The notes below the pieces were generated by a model. That model had not been told where the DNA came from, ran no database searches, and worked only from the letters and a program-made list of their open reading frames with translations. Of a stretch of DNA of 28,840 nucleotides, positions 1-8,061 are shown piece after piece. Within the stretch, counting starts at the first letter, position 1, and the number at the start of each line of letters is the position of its first letter. Both the position numbers and the translations under genes were made by a program. Source of the stretch: CAYXXN01 sp964469055 (GTDB lineage: Bacteria; Acidobacteriota; Thermoanaerobaculia; Multivoradales; JAHEKO01); the NCBI GenBank assembly GCA_964469055.1, contig CAYXXN010000013.1, positions 1 to 28,840 of the forward strand, given 5' to 3'.

Positions 1-849
1 CGACATCGACGACGAGATCACCTCGGCCGCGTCGCGCATCCGGGCTGCCGAGGGGCGACGCGTCGCCGTCGTCCTGCCGTACGGCTCGCGCGTCGCGACC
101 TCGCGGATCAATTTCCGGCTCCTCTCACGAGATGCGCTGACCCACGAGAAACGGCTGGCGATCGTGTCGACAGCGAGGTCTGGGAAGAAATGGGCGAGGG
201 CGGCCGCTCCGGCCGCGGCCAGGGTGAGCGCCACCAGAGGTCCCGGTAGCCGCCGCGTCCAATGGGGCAACAGCACGAGGAGTGCCAGCGTCGCCAGGCC
301 CACGGCGATCTCCGGCAGCTCGGCCGTCGGCAGCGCGCGAGCCAGTGCGACCACCTTCGCAACTGTGCTCTCGGGCATCTCCGCGACGCTCAGCCCCAGG
401 AGATCCCTTACTTGAAGGACGACGATGACGACGCCGATCCCGGTGGTGAAGCCGGCCGTCACGGGGTAGGGCACGAACTCGATCAGCCGGCCCAGACGCA
501 GCAGGCCCAAGCCAATCAGAAAGAACCCGGCGAGCAGGGTGGCCAGCAGCAGGGCGCCAAGCCCCAGCCGCGCGGCGATCGGCGCCAGGATGACGACGAA
601 GGCGGCCGTCGGTCCCGAGACTTGCACCCGCGAGCCGCCGAGCGGCGCGATCATCAGGCCGGCCACGATGGCGGTGGCCAGGCCGTGCTGGGGCGGCGCC
701 CCGACGGCGATGGCTAGGGCCATGGAGAGAGGGAGGGCGGCCACGCCCACCACCACCCCGGCCAGGAGGTCGGCGCGCAGCTCCGGCCAGCCGTAGCCAT
801 CGCGGAAGGTCTTGCGCAGGGCGATCCCCAGCTGGAGCGACTCGGCCAT
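1..849 (-). CDS. SulP-family anion transporter, N-terminal part only
   Basis: From the ATG at 849 the - strand reads a hydrophobic protein beginning MAESLQLGIALRKTF. It has a SulP-type first helix region (LLAGVVVGVVALPLSMALAIAVG), the signature GGSRVQVSGPTAAFVVI, and several further membrane helices up to a segment ending VDTIASRF. SulP proteins are inner-membrane carriers for sulfate, bicarbonate or other anions, with a 10-14 helix core and usually a C-terminal STAS domain, about 500-600 residues in all. Only about 230 residues look authentic here. Beyond about base 148 the frame stays open to the edge but turns basic and hydrophilic, and the opposite strand carries a different conserved gene. 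No Shine-Dalgarno is visible before the ATG. The remaining helices and STAS domain are absent from the window. The substrate cannot be deduced. Confidence 0.8.
   Translation of the reverse strand, partial: MAESLQLGIALRKTFRDGYGWPELRADLLAGVVVGVAALPLSMALAIAVGAPPQHGLATAIVAGLMIAPLGGSRVQVSGPTAAFVVILAPIAARLGLGALLLATLLAGFFLIGLGLLRLGRLIEFVPYPVTAGFTTGIGVVIVVLQVRDLLGLSVAEMPESTVAKVVALARALPTAELPEIAVGLATLALLVLLPHWTRRLPGPLVALTLAAAGAAALAHFFPDLAVDTIASRFSWVSASRERSRKLIREVATREPYGRTTATRRPSAARMRDAAEVISSSMS
2..166 (+). pseudogene. 5' fragment of a conserved uncharacterised gene, broken near 166
   Basis: The + frame starting at base 2 is open from the left edge. It encodes a segment with the run DIDDEITSAASRIRAAEG, then VLPYGSRVATSRINFRLLSR and LTHEKRLAIV. 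I recognise this as the conserved N-terminal region of an uncharacterised protein family common in Actinobacteria and Chloroflexi, where SRVATSRINFRLL and a following RLxIV are hallmarks. After about base 166 the frame continues to a stop at 413-415, but its composition turns arginine- and alanine-rich and it runs antisense to the SulP gene, so the real gene ends here. The start lies a few codons left of the window. The function is unknown. The family assignment comes from memory of the motif and should be confirmed by search. Confidence 0.55.
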
Positions 850-973
850 GAGTGTCGGGGAGGGGAGAGCCACGCTTGATGGCGCGGCGACCGGCCGAGT
901 CTACGACCTGCGATAGGCTCTCCGCTCTGTCCCCTCGCAACTTGTTTTCTCGTACCTCGACTGCGGAGAACCC
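850..973. other. Divergent intergenic region between the SulP and PPC genes
   Basis: This 124-base gap must carry the promoters of two divergent genes. A weak sigma70-like pair on the + strand, TTGATG at 876-881 and TCTACG at 900-905 with an 18-base spacer, lies about 70 bases before the PPC gene start. It matches the consensus poorly at -10, so I do not call it a promoter. A GGAGAA ribosome-binding site at 965-970 precedes the ATG at 974. Nothing else is evident. Confidence 0.4.
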
Positions 974-1660
974 ATGATGAAGAAGATCCTGATGCTCCTC
1001 ACCCTCACTCTGACCATCGGCGCGGCTGCGGCCAGTGCCGAGACCTTCGAAGGCGCGCTCTCGAGCCGTGACCAGACCCGCTCCGACGGCCAGTCCTTCG
1101 ACACCTATACCTTCGAGGCGCAGGCCGGGCAGCTCGTCACGGTGCGCATGGAGTCGGAAGGGTTCGACACCTACCTGATCGTCGAGTCGCCCTCGGGCGA
1201 GGCCTCCGAGAACGACGACCATTCCTCCGGCGGCTCGCAGCTCGATCTGATCATCAGCGAGGGGGGCGAGTGGACGATCAAGGCCTCCTCCTACAGCTCC
1301 GGCTCGAGCGGCGAGTACGAGGTGACCGTCGAGAAAGGCGCCGTCGGCCAGGTCGAGAAGACCGAAGGCCGGCTGGACGCCAGGGACCAATCCTCGGTCA
1401 AGGGCGAGTACTACGACATCCACGAGATGCAGCTGAGTCCGGGGCAGCAGGCCTACGTCGAGATGCGCTCGCTCGGCTTCGACGGCTATCTCGCGATCCG
1501 TTCGCCGTCGGGGCAGTTCTGGCGCAATGACGACGCGGGATCGACCGCCCGTTCCCTGCTCGGCCCACTGGACGGCGAGGCCGGCGACTGGACGGTCTAC
1601 GTCACCAGTGTGGGCGCCGAGGAAGTGGGCGCCTACGACCTCAACATCATCCGCTACTGA
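974..1660 (+). CDS. Secreted protein with two pre-peptidase C-terminal (PPC) domains
   Basis: A 228-residue protein. Its N-terminus MMKKILMLLTLTLTIGAAAASA is a Sec signal peptide with an AxA-type cleavage site around residue 23. The mature part is an internal duplication. Residues about 27-120 and 130-228 each read: glycine- or serine-rich start, a tyrosine-rich strand (DTYTFEAQAGQ; YYDIHEMQLSPGQ), a FDTYL/FDGYL core, a PSGxxxxNDD loop, and a closing strand ending in YEVTV or YDLNI. This is the layout of bacterial PPC beta-sandwich domains, which usually hang on secreted proteases. No protease domain is fused here, so the protein may be a stand-alone periplasmic binding or adhesion module. 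The acidic NDD loops could bind calcium. GGAGAA lies 3 bases before the first ATG; the second ATG, one codon on, is also possible. The gene converges on ruvA. Confidence 0.75.
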   Translation: MMKKILMLLTLTLTIGAAAASAETFEGALSSRDQTRSDGQSFDTYTFEAQAGQLVTVRMESEGFDTYLIVESPSGEASENDDHSSGGSQLDLIISEGGEWTIKASSYSSGSSGEYEVTVEKGAVGQVEKTEGRLDARDQSSVKGEYYDIHEMQLSPGQQAYVEMRSLGFDGYLAIRSPSGQFWRNDDAGSTARSLLGPLDGEAGDWTVYVTSVGAEEVGAYDLNIIRY

Positions 1661-1681
1661 TCGCGCCGCCTAGCGGCGCGA
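1661..1681. terminator. Bidirectional hairpin between convergent PPC gene and ruvA
   Basis: TCGCGCCGC (1661-1669), a three-base loop CTA (1670-1672) and GCGGCGCGA (1673-1681) form a perfect 9-bp stem. It starts directly after the TGA of the PPC gene, and its loop is the reverse complement of the ruvA TAG stop. No T-run follows on either strand, so this is not a canonical intrinsic terminator. It could still act as a bidirectional pause or termination element or as a 3'-end stabiliser for both mRNAs. Confidence 0.5.
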
Positions 1682-2266
1682 CAAGCGCTGGAGGCTCATC
1701 CGCAGCAGCTCTTGGAAGGCTGCTTGCGGGTGGGCCTCTCGCGCCTTGGCAACGGCCTCCTCGGCTTGCCGCTCGCGGTAGCCGAGGTTGACGAGTGCCG
1801 CCACCAGGTCGCGGTCCTCGCTGGAGGCCGCGGCCGCCGGTGGGAGGCCGACGGCGAGCTCGTGCATCTTGTCCTTGAGCTCGAGAACGAGTCGCTCGGC
1901 CGTCTTCCTGCCGATGCCCGGGATTGTCGAGAGACGCGCCACGTCACCCCCAGCCAAGGCCGTCACCAGGTCGGCCGGGTCCATGCCGGAGAGCACCGTC
2001 CGGGCGAGGCGCGGGCCCACACCGGAGACGGCGATCAGCCGCTCGAAGAGGCGCTTCTCGCGTTCGCTGGCGAAGCCGAAGAGCTCGATGGCGTCGTCGC
2101 GCACATGGGTGTGGACGTGGAGGGCGATCTCACCGCTGAGGCCGTTCTTCTCGAGCTGGTAGTACGTCGACAGCGGGATGTGGACCTCGTAACCCACGCC
2201 GCCGACCTCGAGCAGCACGCGGTCGGGCGAGAGCCGGCGGGCCGTGCCGCGCAGGTGACCGATCAC
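1670..2266 (-). CDS. ruvA: Holliday junction branch migration protein RuvA
   Basis: A 198-residue protein, matching the usual RuvA length of about 200. RuvA tetramers bind Holliday junctions and load the RuvB motor for branch migration. The N-terminal OB-fold (residues 1-62) begins MIGHLRGTA and contains VGGVGYEVHIP. Two helix-hairpin-helix motifs follow at about 79-88 (AVSGVGPRLA) and 113-123 (STIPGIGRKTA), then ERLVLELKDK. A flexible alanine-rich linker (about 140-150) leads to the C-terminal RuvB-binding three-helix domain (about 152-198). The ATG at 2264-2266 gives the canonical N-terminus. ruvB and ruvC, often adjacent, are not in the window. ruvA instead sits divergent from a large helicase gene 72 bases away. 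Confidence 0.97.
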   Translation of the reverse strand: MIGHLRGTARRLSPDRVLLEVGGVGYEVHIPLSTYYQLEKNGLSGEIALHVHTHVRDDAIELFGFASEREKRLFERLIAVSGVGPRLARTVLSGMDPADLVTALAGGDVARLSTIPGIGRKTAERLVLELKDKMHELAVGLPPAAAASSEDRDLVAALVNLGYRERQAEEAVAKAREAHPQAAFQELLRMSLQRLSRR

Positions 2267-2338
2267 GGCGTCGATTCTAGTCGCCGCCGGGATCGAGCCG
2301 ATCTCGGCGAGCGCCGCATCGCATAGATTGCCCGGGCC

Positions 2339-5300
2339 GTGCCTCCGTCGACGCCCATCCCCTCAGCCCTGTCGCTCTTCCATCCCGTCGTCGCCCGTTG
2401 GTTCGCCGGGCGCTATGGCGAGCCGACGCCGGTGCAGGCCGCCGCGTGGCCCGAGATCGCGGCCGGCCGGCATGTGCTGGCGACGGCGCCGACCGGCAGC
2501 GGCAAGACCCTGACCGCTTTTCTCTGGGCGCTCGACCGGTTGCTCTCCGGGGCCTGGGAGGGCGGCAGGACGCGGGTGCTCTACGTCTCGCCGTTGCGGG
2601 CGCTCAATTACGACATCGAGCGCAACCTGCTTTCGCCTTTGGCCGAGCTCGAAGCTGCCTTCGCGGCGGCCGGCGTGCCCTGGCAGTCGGTGCGGGTGGC
2701 GACCCGCAGCGGCGACACCCCAGGCCCGGAGCGCCAGCGCATGCTGCGCCGTCCGCCCGAGGTGCTCATCACCACCCCCGAGAGCCTCAACATCCTCTTG
2801 ACCTCGCGCGGCGGCCGCTCGCTCTTGGGCGGCTTGACGACGGTGATCCTCGACGAGATCCATGCCGTCGCCGGCAGCAAGCGCGGCACCCACCTGATCA
2901 CCGCCGTCGAGCGGCTGGTGCCGCTCGCCGGCGAGTTCCAGCGCCTGGCCCTGTCGGCGACCGTTCGACCCCTCGAGCGGGTGGCGCGCTTCGTCGGCGG
3001 CCGCATGTTGGAGAGCGAGGACGGCGGTGAGGGCCGCTATCGATCGCGGGAGGTGGTGGTCGTCGAGGGCGGCGGCGGCAAGGCCTACGACCTCGAGGTG
3101 GCGAGTGCCCTGCCGCCGGAAGCGGCCGCGACCGCGAGGCCGGAGGCGGCGCCGGGCGAGCCGCCGCCCAACGCCTGGGACGCGTTGGCCGGCGAGCTGG
3201 CCGCCCGCATCCACGCCAACCGTTCGACCCTGGTCTTCGCCAACAGTCGGCGGACCACCGAGAAATTGACCCGCCTCCTGAACGCCGGCGCGGCGGGCGA
3301 CTTCGTCTACTCGCACCACGGCTCGCTGTCGCGCGAGATTCGCCAGGTCGTCGAGCGGCGCTTGAAGGAGGGGAGCCTGGCGGGGATCGTCGCCACCAAC
3401 TCGCTCGAGCTGGGGATCGACATCGGCGCCTTGGACGAGGTGATCCTGGTCCAGACCCCGCCCACCATCGCCTCGGCCGTGCAGCGGGTGGGCCGCGCCG
3501 GCCACGGCGTAGGCGAGGTGTCGCGGGCGCGGCTGTACCCCCTCTTCGAGCGCGACCTGCTCGACGCGGCGGTGGTCGCCCAAGCGGTTCTGGCGGGCGA
3601 GGTCGAGGAGGTCGAACCGGTGCCGGCGCCGCTCGACGTGCTGGCGCAGGTCGTGCTTTCGATCGTCGTCAACGAGGTATGGGACCTCGACCGCCTTTTC
3701 GCCTTCGTGCGCGCCGCGGATCCCTACCGCGACCTGCCGCGGCGGGCCTTCGACCTGGTCGTCGAGATGCTGGCCGGGCGCTGGGCCGAGGGCCGCGTGC
3801 GCGAGCTCGAGCCGCGGGTGGCGATCGACCGGCTCGCCAACACCGTCCGGGCGCGACCAGGGGCGGCGCGCCTGCTCTACGCCTCGGGCGGCACTATCCC
3901 CGACCGCGGCTACTTCCATTTGCGGCTGGCCGACTCGCTCGCCAAGCTGGGCGAGCTCGACGAGGAGTTCGTCTGGGAGCGCTCGCTCGGCGACACCTTC
4001 ACCCTCGGGGCCCAGAGCTGGCGCATCCACGGCATCACTCACAACGATGTGCTGGTCGCACCGGCGCGGCGCGGCGCGGCGATGGCCCCGTTCTGGCGGG
4101 CCGAGGGGCGCAACCGCGGTGCCTTCCTCTCCGAGCGCCGCGCTCGCTTCCTGACCCGCGCGGAGGCGGATCTGGCGCGCCGCGGCGGCCGCGACGACCT
4201 GCTCGGCCGGCTCACCGCCGAGCACGCCATGCAGCCCGCGGCGGCGGCGGCGCTGGCCGACTGGCTCGCGCGCCAGCGGCAGGAGACCGGTGTCGCCCTG
4301 CCCCACCGGCAGCACCTGCTCGCCGAGTGGACCGCCGAGGCGGCGGGTGAGGGCCGCGGCCGGCGGGTGATCCTCCACACCCTGTGGGGCGGGCGGCTCA
4401 ACCGGCCGTGGGCGATCGCCTTGGCCGGCGCCGCAGCCGAGCGGCTGGGCCTCGCCCTCGACGTCGAGCTGGACGATGACTGCGTCACCTTCCCCTTGCC
4501 CGATGGCGTCGAGCTCGCCCAGCTGCTCTCCTGGGTGCGGCCGGACAACGTCGTCGCGCTGCTGCGCGGCCGGCTCGAGCGCACGGGGTTCTTCGGCGCC
4601 CGCTTCCGGGAGAACGCGGGCCGCGCCCTGTTGCTACCGCGCGCAGACTTCCGACGGCGGGTGCCGCTGTGGCTCAACCGCCAGCGTGCCAAGCAGTTGC
4701 TCGAGGCGGTCGGCGGCCATGAGGACTTCCCCCTGACTCTCGAGACGTGGCGCACCTGCCTCCAGGACGAGTTCGAGCTACCGGCCCTGGAGGCGCGTCT
4801 AGCGGAGCTCGCCGCCGGCGAGGTGGTCGTGAGCGAGGTCGCGACCGCCACCCCGTCGCCCTTCGCCGCCGGTCTCACCTGGAAGGAGACCAACCGGCTG
4901 ATGTACGAGGACGACACGCCCGCGGGCCCGGGCGGCGCCGTCGCACGCGACCTCTTGAAGGAGCTGGTCTTCGCCTCGCAGCTGCGGCCGCGGCTGCCAG
5001 AGTCGCTGCTCTCCGACTTCACGGCCAAGCTCCAACGCACGCACCCGGGCTACGCGCCGCAAGCGGCCGATGAGGTGGCAGCTTGGGTGGAGGAGCGGCT
5101 CGCGTTGCCGCTGTCCGAGTGGGAGGAGCTGCTCGCGGCCCGCCGCAAGGACCGACGCGAGCCGCAGGACGACGCGGCGGAGCTGCTCGCGGCGCTTGCG
5201 GAGCGCCTTGTCGTGGCGCGACCGCCGGGAAGCGAAGGCTTCGTCGCCGCGGCGCAGCGCCTGCCCCGTATCCTCGCCGGTTTGGGCGTGCCGCTCGGCG

Positions 5301-6874
5301 CCGTGGACCTCGCCGATCTCGCCCAACCCGACCGGCCGCCGCCGACCGCCCTCAGCGACGCGATCGCGGCCTGGCTCGCAGCGGCAACGCCCACGGCCGA
5401 GGGCGACGCCCTCGAGGAGCTGATCGCCGAGTGGGCACGCTTCTACGGGCCCTTCGAGAGGGCCTTACTTGAACGCTGTTTCGGCCTGGCCGGAGAGCCG
5501 CTCCAGGCGGCCCTGGCCGCGCTGGTCGACGCCGAGCGCCTGGTCGTCGATCGCTTCCGACGCGAGGATCCCGAGCGGTTCGAGCTCTGCGACGCCGAGA
5601 ACCTGGAGCGACTGCTGCGCGCCCTGCGCGCCGCCTCGCGGCCGGAGTTCCGGGCGCTGCCGCTCGCCGACCTGCCGCTCTTCCTCGCCCACCAGCAGGG
5701 GCTCGTCGGGCGCCGCGACGGCATCGAAGGTCTGCGGCGGGCGCTCGAGGGCCTGTTCGGCTACCCGGCCCCGGCCGCCCTGTGGGAAGGCGAGCTGTTC
5801 CCCGCGCGGCTCGACCCCTATTACCCCGTCTGGCTCGACACCTTGATGCAGGAGAGTGAACTGGTCTGGGTAGGGTGTGGCGAGGAGCGCCTGACCTTTC
5901 TCTTCGGGTCGGACTTCGAGCTGCTGGGGTCGCCAGAAGCAGCACTGTCGCCGGACCCGGCACTCACGGAGGCTCTGCCCGCCGAGGAAGCGGTGGCGTT
6001 CGAGGAGCTCGTGCGGCGGGCGGGCCTGCCGTCGGGGGAGCTGGCGCGCCGGCTGTGGGAGTCGGCCTGGCGCGGCGAGGTGACGGCGGGCGGTTTCCAG
6101 CCGGTGCGGCAGGGGATCCTTTCCCGCTTCGCTTCGCCGGCGGCTCCAGCGGTGGCTCTCCCCGGCTCCCGTCCCACCCGCCGCGCCTTCGATCGCTGGA
6201 AGGCCGGCCGGCCGCTCGGCGCCTCGTGGCTGCGGCTGGTGGCGACGCGCGACCTCGACGCCCTCGAGCGGGAGGAGCTGGCCAAGGATCGGGCGCGGCT
6301 GCTCCTCGCTCGCTTCGGCGTCCTGTTTCGCGAGCTTCTCGCCCGCGAGCTGCCCTCCTTCCAGTGGGGCGCTGTCTTCCGCGCCTTGCGCTTGATGGAG
6401 CTTTCCGGGGAGGTCCTCTCCGGCCACTTTTTCGCCGGCGTTCCCGGACCGCAGTTCGCTTCAGCCGCCGCCTTCCGGCGACTCTCCGAGGGTTTCGACC
6501 GCGACGCCGTCTGGTGGGTCAACGCCTGCGATCCGGCGGCGCCCTGCGGAATCGGGCTCGAAGCGCTGCGTGGCGCCTTCCCGGCGCGCCTGCCCTCCTC
6601 CCACGTGGTCTTTCGAGGCGAGCGGGCCGTCGTCGTTTCCCGGCGCCATGGCGCGGCGCTGGAGATCGCCGCCCAGCCCACCGCGGCGCGAGCCGCGGAG
6701 TTCCTTGCCTTCCTCGACGTGCTGCTCACCCGTTCCTTCGATCCTTTGCACGGCATCGAGGTCGAGAGCGTGAACGGCGAGGCCGCGGCCGCGAGCCCCT
6801 GGGCGAGCGCTCTGGCCGAGCGCTTCAGCCTCAGCCGCGAGCCGGCGGGCCTGCGCCTGCGGCGCCGTTACTGA
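2339..6874 (+). CDS. lhr: Full-length Lhr-type DEAD/DEAH-box helicase
   Basis: A 1511-residue superfamily-2 helicase, close to E. coli Lhr (about 1540) rather than the roughly 900-residue Lhr-Core. The first RecA domain has Walker A ATAPTGSGKT (48-57), DEIH (172-175) and LSAT (205-208). The second has SLELGIDIG and motif VI QRVGRAGH (382-389), the Lhr signature. A winged helix and beta-barrel region follow (about 425-800, including LLYASGGTIPDRGYF and a DEAD-associated segment). A long C-terminal region (about 830-1511) corresponds to the Lhr-CTD of winged helices. Lhr enzymes are ATP-dependent 3'-5' translocases acting on ssDNA and RNA:DNA hybrids and are implicated in DNA repair. The start is GTG at 2339; no other start lies between it and the conserved PTPVQ Q-motif region. 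It is divergent from ruvA, so a shared repair context is plausible but not proven. Confidence 0.93.
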   Translation: MPPSTPIPSALSLFHPVVARWFAGRYGEPTPVQAAAWPEIAAGRHVLATAPTGSGKTLTAFLWALDRLLSGAWEGGRTRVLYVSPLRALNYDIERNLLSPLAELEAAFAAAGVPWQSVRVATRSGDTPGPERQRMLRRPPEVLITTPESLNILLTSRGGRSLLGGLTTVILDEIHAVAGSKRGTHLITAVERLVPLAGEFQRLALSATVRPLERVARFVGGRMLESEDGGEGRYRSREVVVVEGGGGKAYDLEVASALPPEAAATARPEAAPGEPPPNAWDALAGELAARIHANRSTLVFANSRRTTEKLTRLLNAGAAGDFVYSHHGSLSREIRQVVERRLKEGSLAGIVATNSLELGIDIGALDEVILVQTPPTIASAVQRVGRAGHGVGEVSRARLYPLFERDLLDAAVVAQAVLAGEVEEVEPVPAPLDVLAQVVLSIVVNEVWDLDRLFAFVRAADPYRDLPRRAFDLVVEMLAGRWAEGRVRELEPRVAIDRLANTVRARPGAARLLYASGGTIPDRGYFHLRLADSLAKLGELDEEFVWERSLGDTFTLGAQSWRIHGITHNDVLVAPARRGAAMAPFWRAEGRNRGAFLSERRARFLTRAEADLARRGGRDDLLGRLTAEHAMQPAAAAALADWLARQRQETGVALPHRQHLLAEWTAEAAGEGRGRRVILHTLWGGRLNRPWAIALAGAAAERLGLALDVELDDDCVTFPLPDGVELAQLLSWVRPDNVVALLRGRLERTGFFGARFRENAGRALLLPRADFRRRVPLWLNRQRAKQLLEAVGGHEDFPLTLETWRTCLQDEFELPALEARLAELAAGEVVVSEVATATPSPFAAGLTWKETNRLMYEDDTPAGPGGAVARDLLKELVFASQLRPRLPESLLSDFTAKLQRTHPGYAPQAADEVAAWVEERLALPLSEWEELLAARRKDRREPQDDAAELLAALAERLVVARPPGSEGFVAAAQRLPRILAGLGVPLGAVDLADLAQPDRPPPTALSDAIAAWLAAATPTAEGDALEELIAEWARFYGPFERALLERCFGLAGEPLQAALAALVDAERLVVDRFRREDPERFELCDAENLERLLRALRAASRPEFRALPLADLPLFLAHQQGLVGRRDGIEGLRRALEGLFGYPAPAALWEGELFPARLDPYYPVWLDTLMQESELVWVGCGEERLTFLFGSDFELLGSPEAALSPDPALTEALPAEEAVAFEELVRRAGLPSGELARRLWESAWRGEVTAGGFQPVRQGILSRFASPAAPAVALPGSRPTRRAFDRWKAGRPLGASWLRLVATRDLDALEREELAKDRARLLLARFGVLFRELLARELPSFQWGAVFRALRLMELSGEVLSGHFFAGVPGPQFASAAAFRRLSEGFDRDAVWWVNACDPAAPCGIGLEALRGAFPARLPSSHVVFRGERAVVVSRRHGAALEIAAQPTAARAAEFLAFLDVLLTRSFDPLHGIEVESVNGEAAAASPWASALAERFSLSREPAGLRLRRRY

Positions 6875-6885
6875 GCGTCCGCCGC

Positions 6886-8061
6886 CTAGGAGCCGGCGAG
6901 CGCCTGCGCCAGGTCGGCCTCGAGGTCGTCGACGTCCTCGATCCCGACCGAGACCCGCAGCAGCCCGTCGCCGATGCCGGCCGCGGCGCGTTCGGGCGCC
7001 GGCAGCTCGCGATGCGAGGTGACGGCGGGGCTCGTGATGCCGCTCTCCACACCCCCGAGGCTGGGGATGATGGTGAAGACCCGTAGGCGATCGAGCACTC
7101 GGGCCGCCGCCTCCCATCCGCCGCGCACGGCGAAGGCGAGCATGCCGCCGCCGGAGGCCATCTGCCGGCGACCGATCTCGTCGAAGCCTGGGTAGTGGAC
7201 CCGCTCGACGGCGGGGTGACGGGCGAGGAAGTCGGCCAGCTGCCGGGCATTGGCCGACTGGCGTTCGACGCGTAGGGCCAGCGTGCGCATGCCGCGGGCG
7301 AGGAGGAAGGCGGCGAGCGGATCGAGGCTCCCGCCGCCGAGCCGCATCGTCTCGCGGACGGCCGCCATGGTCGGCGCGTCGCCGGCGACGATCCCAGCCG
7401 TCAGGTCGCTGTGGCCGCCCAAGAACTTGGTGGCGCTGTGGATGACGACGTGTGCCCCGAGTGCCAGCGGCCGCTGCAAGATCGGGGTGGCGAAGGTGTT
7501 GTCGACCGCCAGGGTGAGATCCTGTTCCCGGCAGGCCCGCGCCAGTCGCGCGAGGTCACCGCAGGCGAGGAGCGGATTCGTCGGGCTCTCGAGGTAGACG
7601 ACGCGCGTGCCCTGTGCCGCCCCCACCTCGAGCCGCTCCGGCAGCTCGGCGAGCGGGACTCGCTCGACGGCGATCTCCGGATGATGACGCTCGAGCCAGT
7701 CGAGCCAGCTCGCGGTGCCGCCGTAGAGATCGCGAGCGGCCAGCAGCCGGTCGCCCGAAGCGAGCAGCGTGGTGAGGGTGGCGGAGATCGCCGCCATGCC
7801 CGAGGCGAAGGCCACGGCGTCCTCCGCTCCCTCGAGCGCCGCCAGCTTCTCCTCGACGATGCGCACCGTCGGGTTGGCGTAGCGTGAGTAGAGCCCGGCG
7901 CGGTCGCTGCCGGCGAAGGCGGCCGCGAGCTCGGCGGCGGAGTCGAAGCGGAACGGCGCCGTCTGATAGATAGGCGAGGCCACCGGCTCGCGCGGCGGCC
8001 GCTGCCGCTCGCCGGCGTGGACGGCGTGGGTGGCCGGCCGGCGGTCGGCGCCCTCGCTCAC
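6886..8061 (-). CDS. Trans-sulfuration family PLP enzyme (cystathionine gamma-synthase/lyase type)
   Basis: 391 residues, the normal size for the Cys/Met metabolism PLP family, which catalyses beta- or gamma-elimination and replacement on homoserine esters, cystathionine or methionine. Hallmarks are YSRYANPT (58-65, Tyr and Arg that clamp the PLP phosphate of the neighbouring subunit), ASGMAA (87-92), the stacking Tyr113 in DLYGGT, LESPTNP (158-164), VDNTFATP (186-193), the Schiff-base lysine K212 in HSATKFLGGHSD, and SLGGVES near the C-terminus. These do not separate cystathionine gamma-synthase from cystathionine gamma-lyase, O-acetylhomoserine sulfhydrylase or methionine gamma-lyase, so I give no symbol. 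The GTG at 8061 overlaps the TGA of the upstream isomerase gene as GTGA, implying translational coupling. It converges on lhr with an 11-base gap. Confidence 0.9.
   Translation of the reverse strand: MSEGADRRPATHAVHAGERQRPPREPVASPIYQTAPFRFDSAAELAAAFAGSDRAGLYSRYANPTVRIVEEKLAALEGAEDAVAFASGMAAISATLTTLLASGDRLLAARDLYGGTASWLDWLERHHPEIAVERVPLAELPERLEVGAAQGTRVVYLESPTNPLLACGDLARLARACREQDLTLAVDNTFATPILQRPLALGAHVVIHSATKFLGGHSDLTAGIVAGDAPTMAAVRETMRLGGGSLDPLAAFLLARGMRTLALRVERQSANARQLADFLARHPAVERVHYPGFDEIGRRQMASGGGMLAFAVRGGWEAAARVLDRLRVFTIIPSLGGVESGITSPAVTSHRELPAPERAAAGIGDGLLRVSVGIEDVDDLEADLAQALAGS

Noticed and set aside
166..415. Continuation of the first + strand frame to a stop at 415
   Set aside because: Past about 166 the translation is basic low-complexity sequence and the - strand encodes membrane helices of SulP, so it is not counted as part of the gene.
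876..905. TTGATG-18-TCTACG as promoter of the PPC gene
   Set aside because: The -10 match is poor and the spacing is not ideal. It is only mentioned in the intergenic note.
2363..4378. A 671-codon - strand frame opposite lhr
   Set aside because: It is antisense to the helicase motif region. The composition is that of reversed codons and no motifs are present.
2339..6874. The large helicase as part of a phage-defence or restriction system
   Set aside because: Its motifs are those of Lhr, and no methyltransferase, nuclease or DISARM/Z1-type partner is nearby.
6850..6905. Possible terminator between lhr and the PLP enzyme
   Set aside because: Only short, imperfect GC pairings such as GCGGCG/CGCCGC with a long loop are found, without a T-run. 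This is below what I would call.
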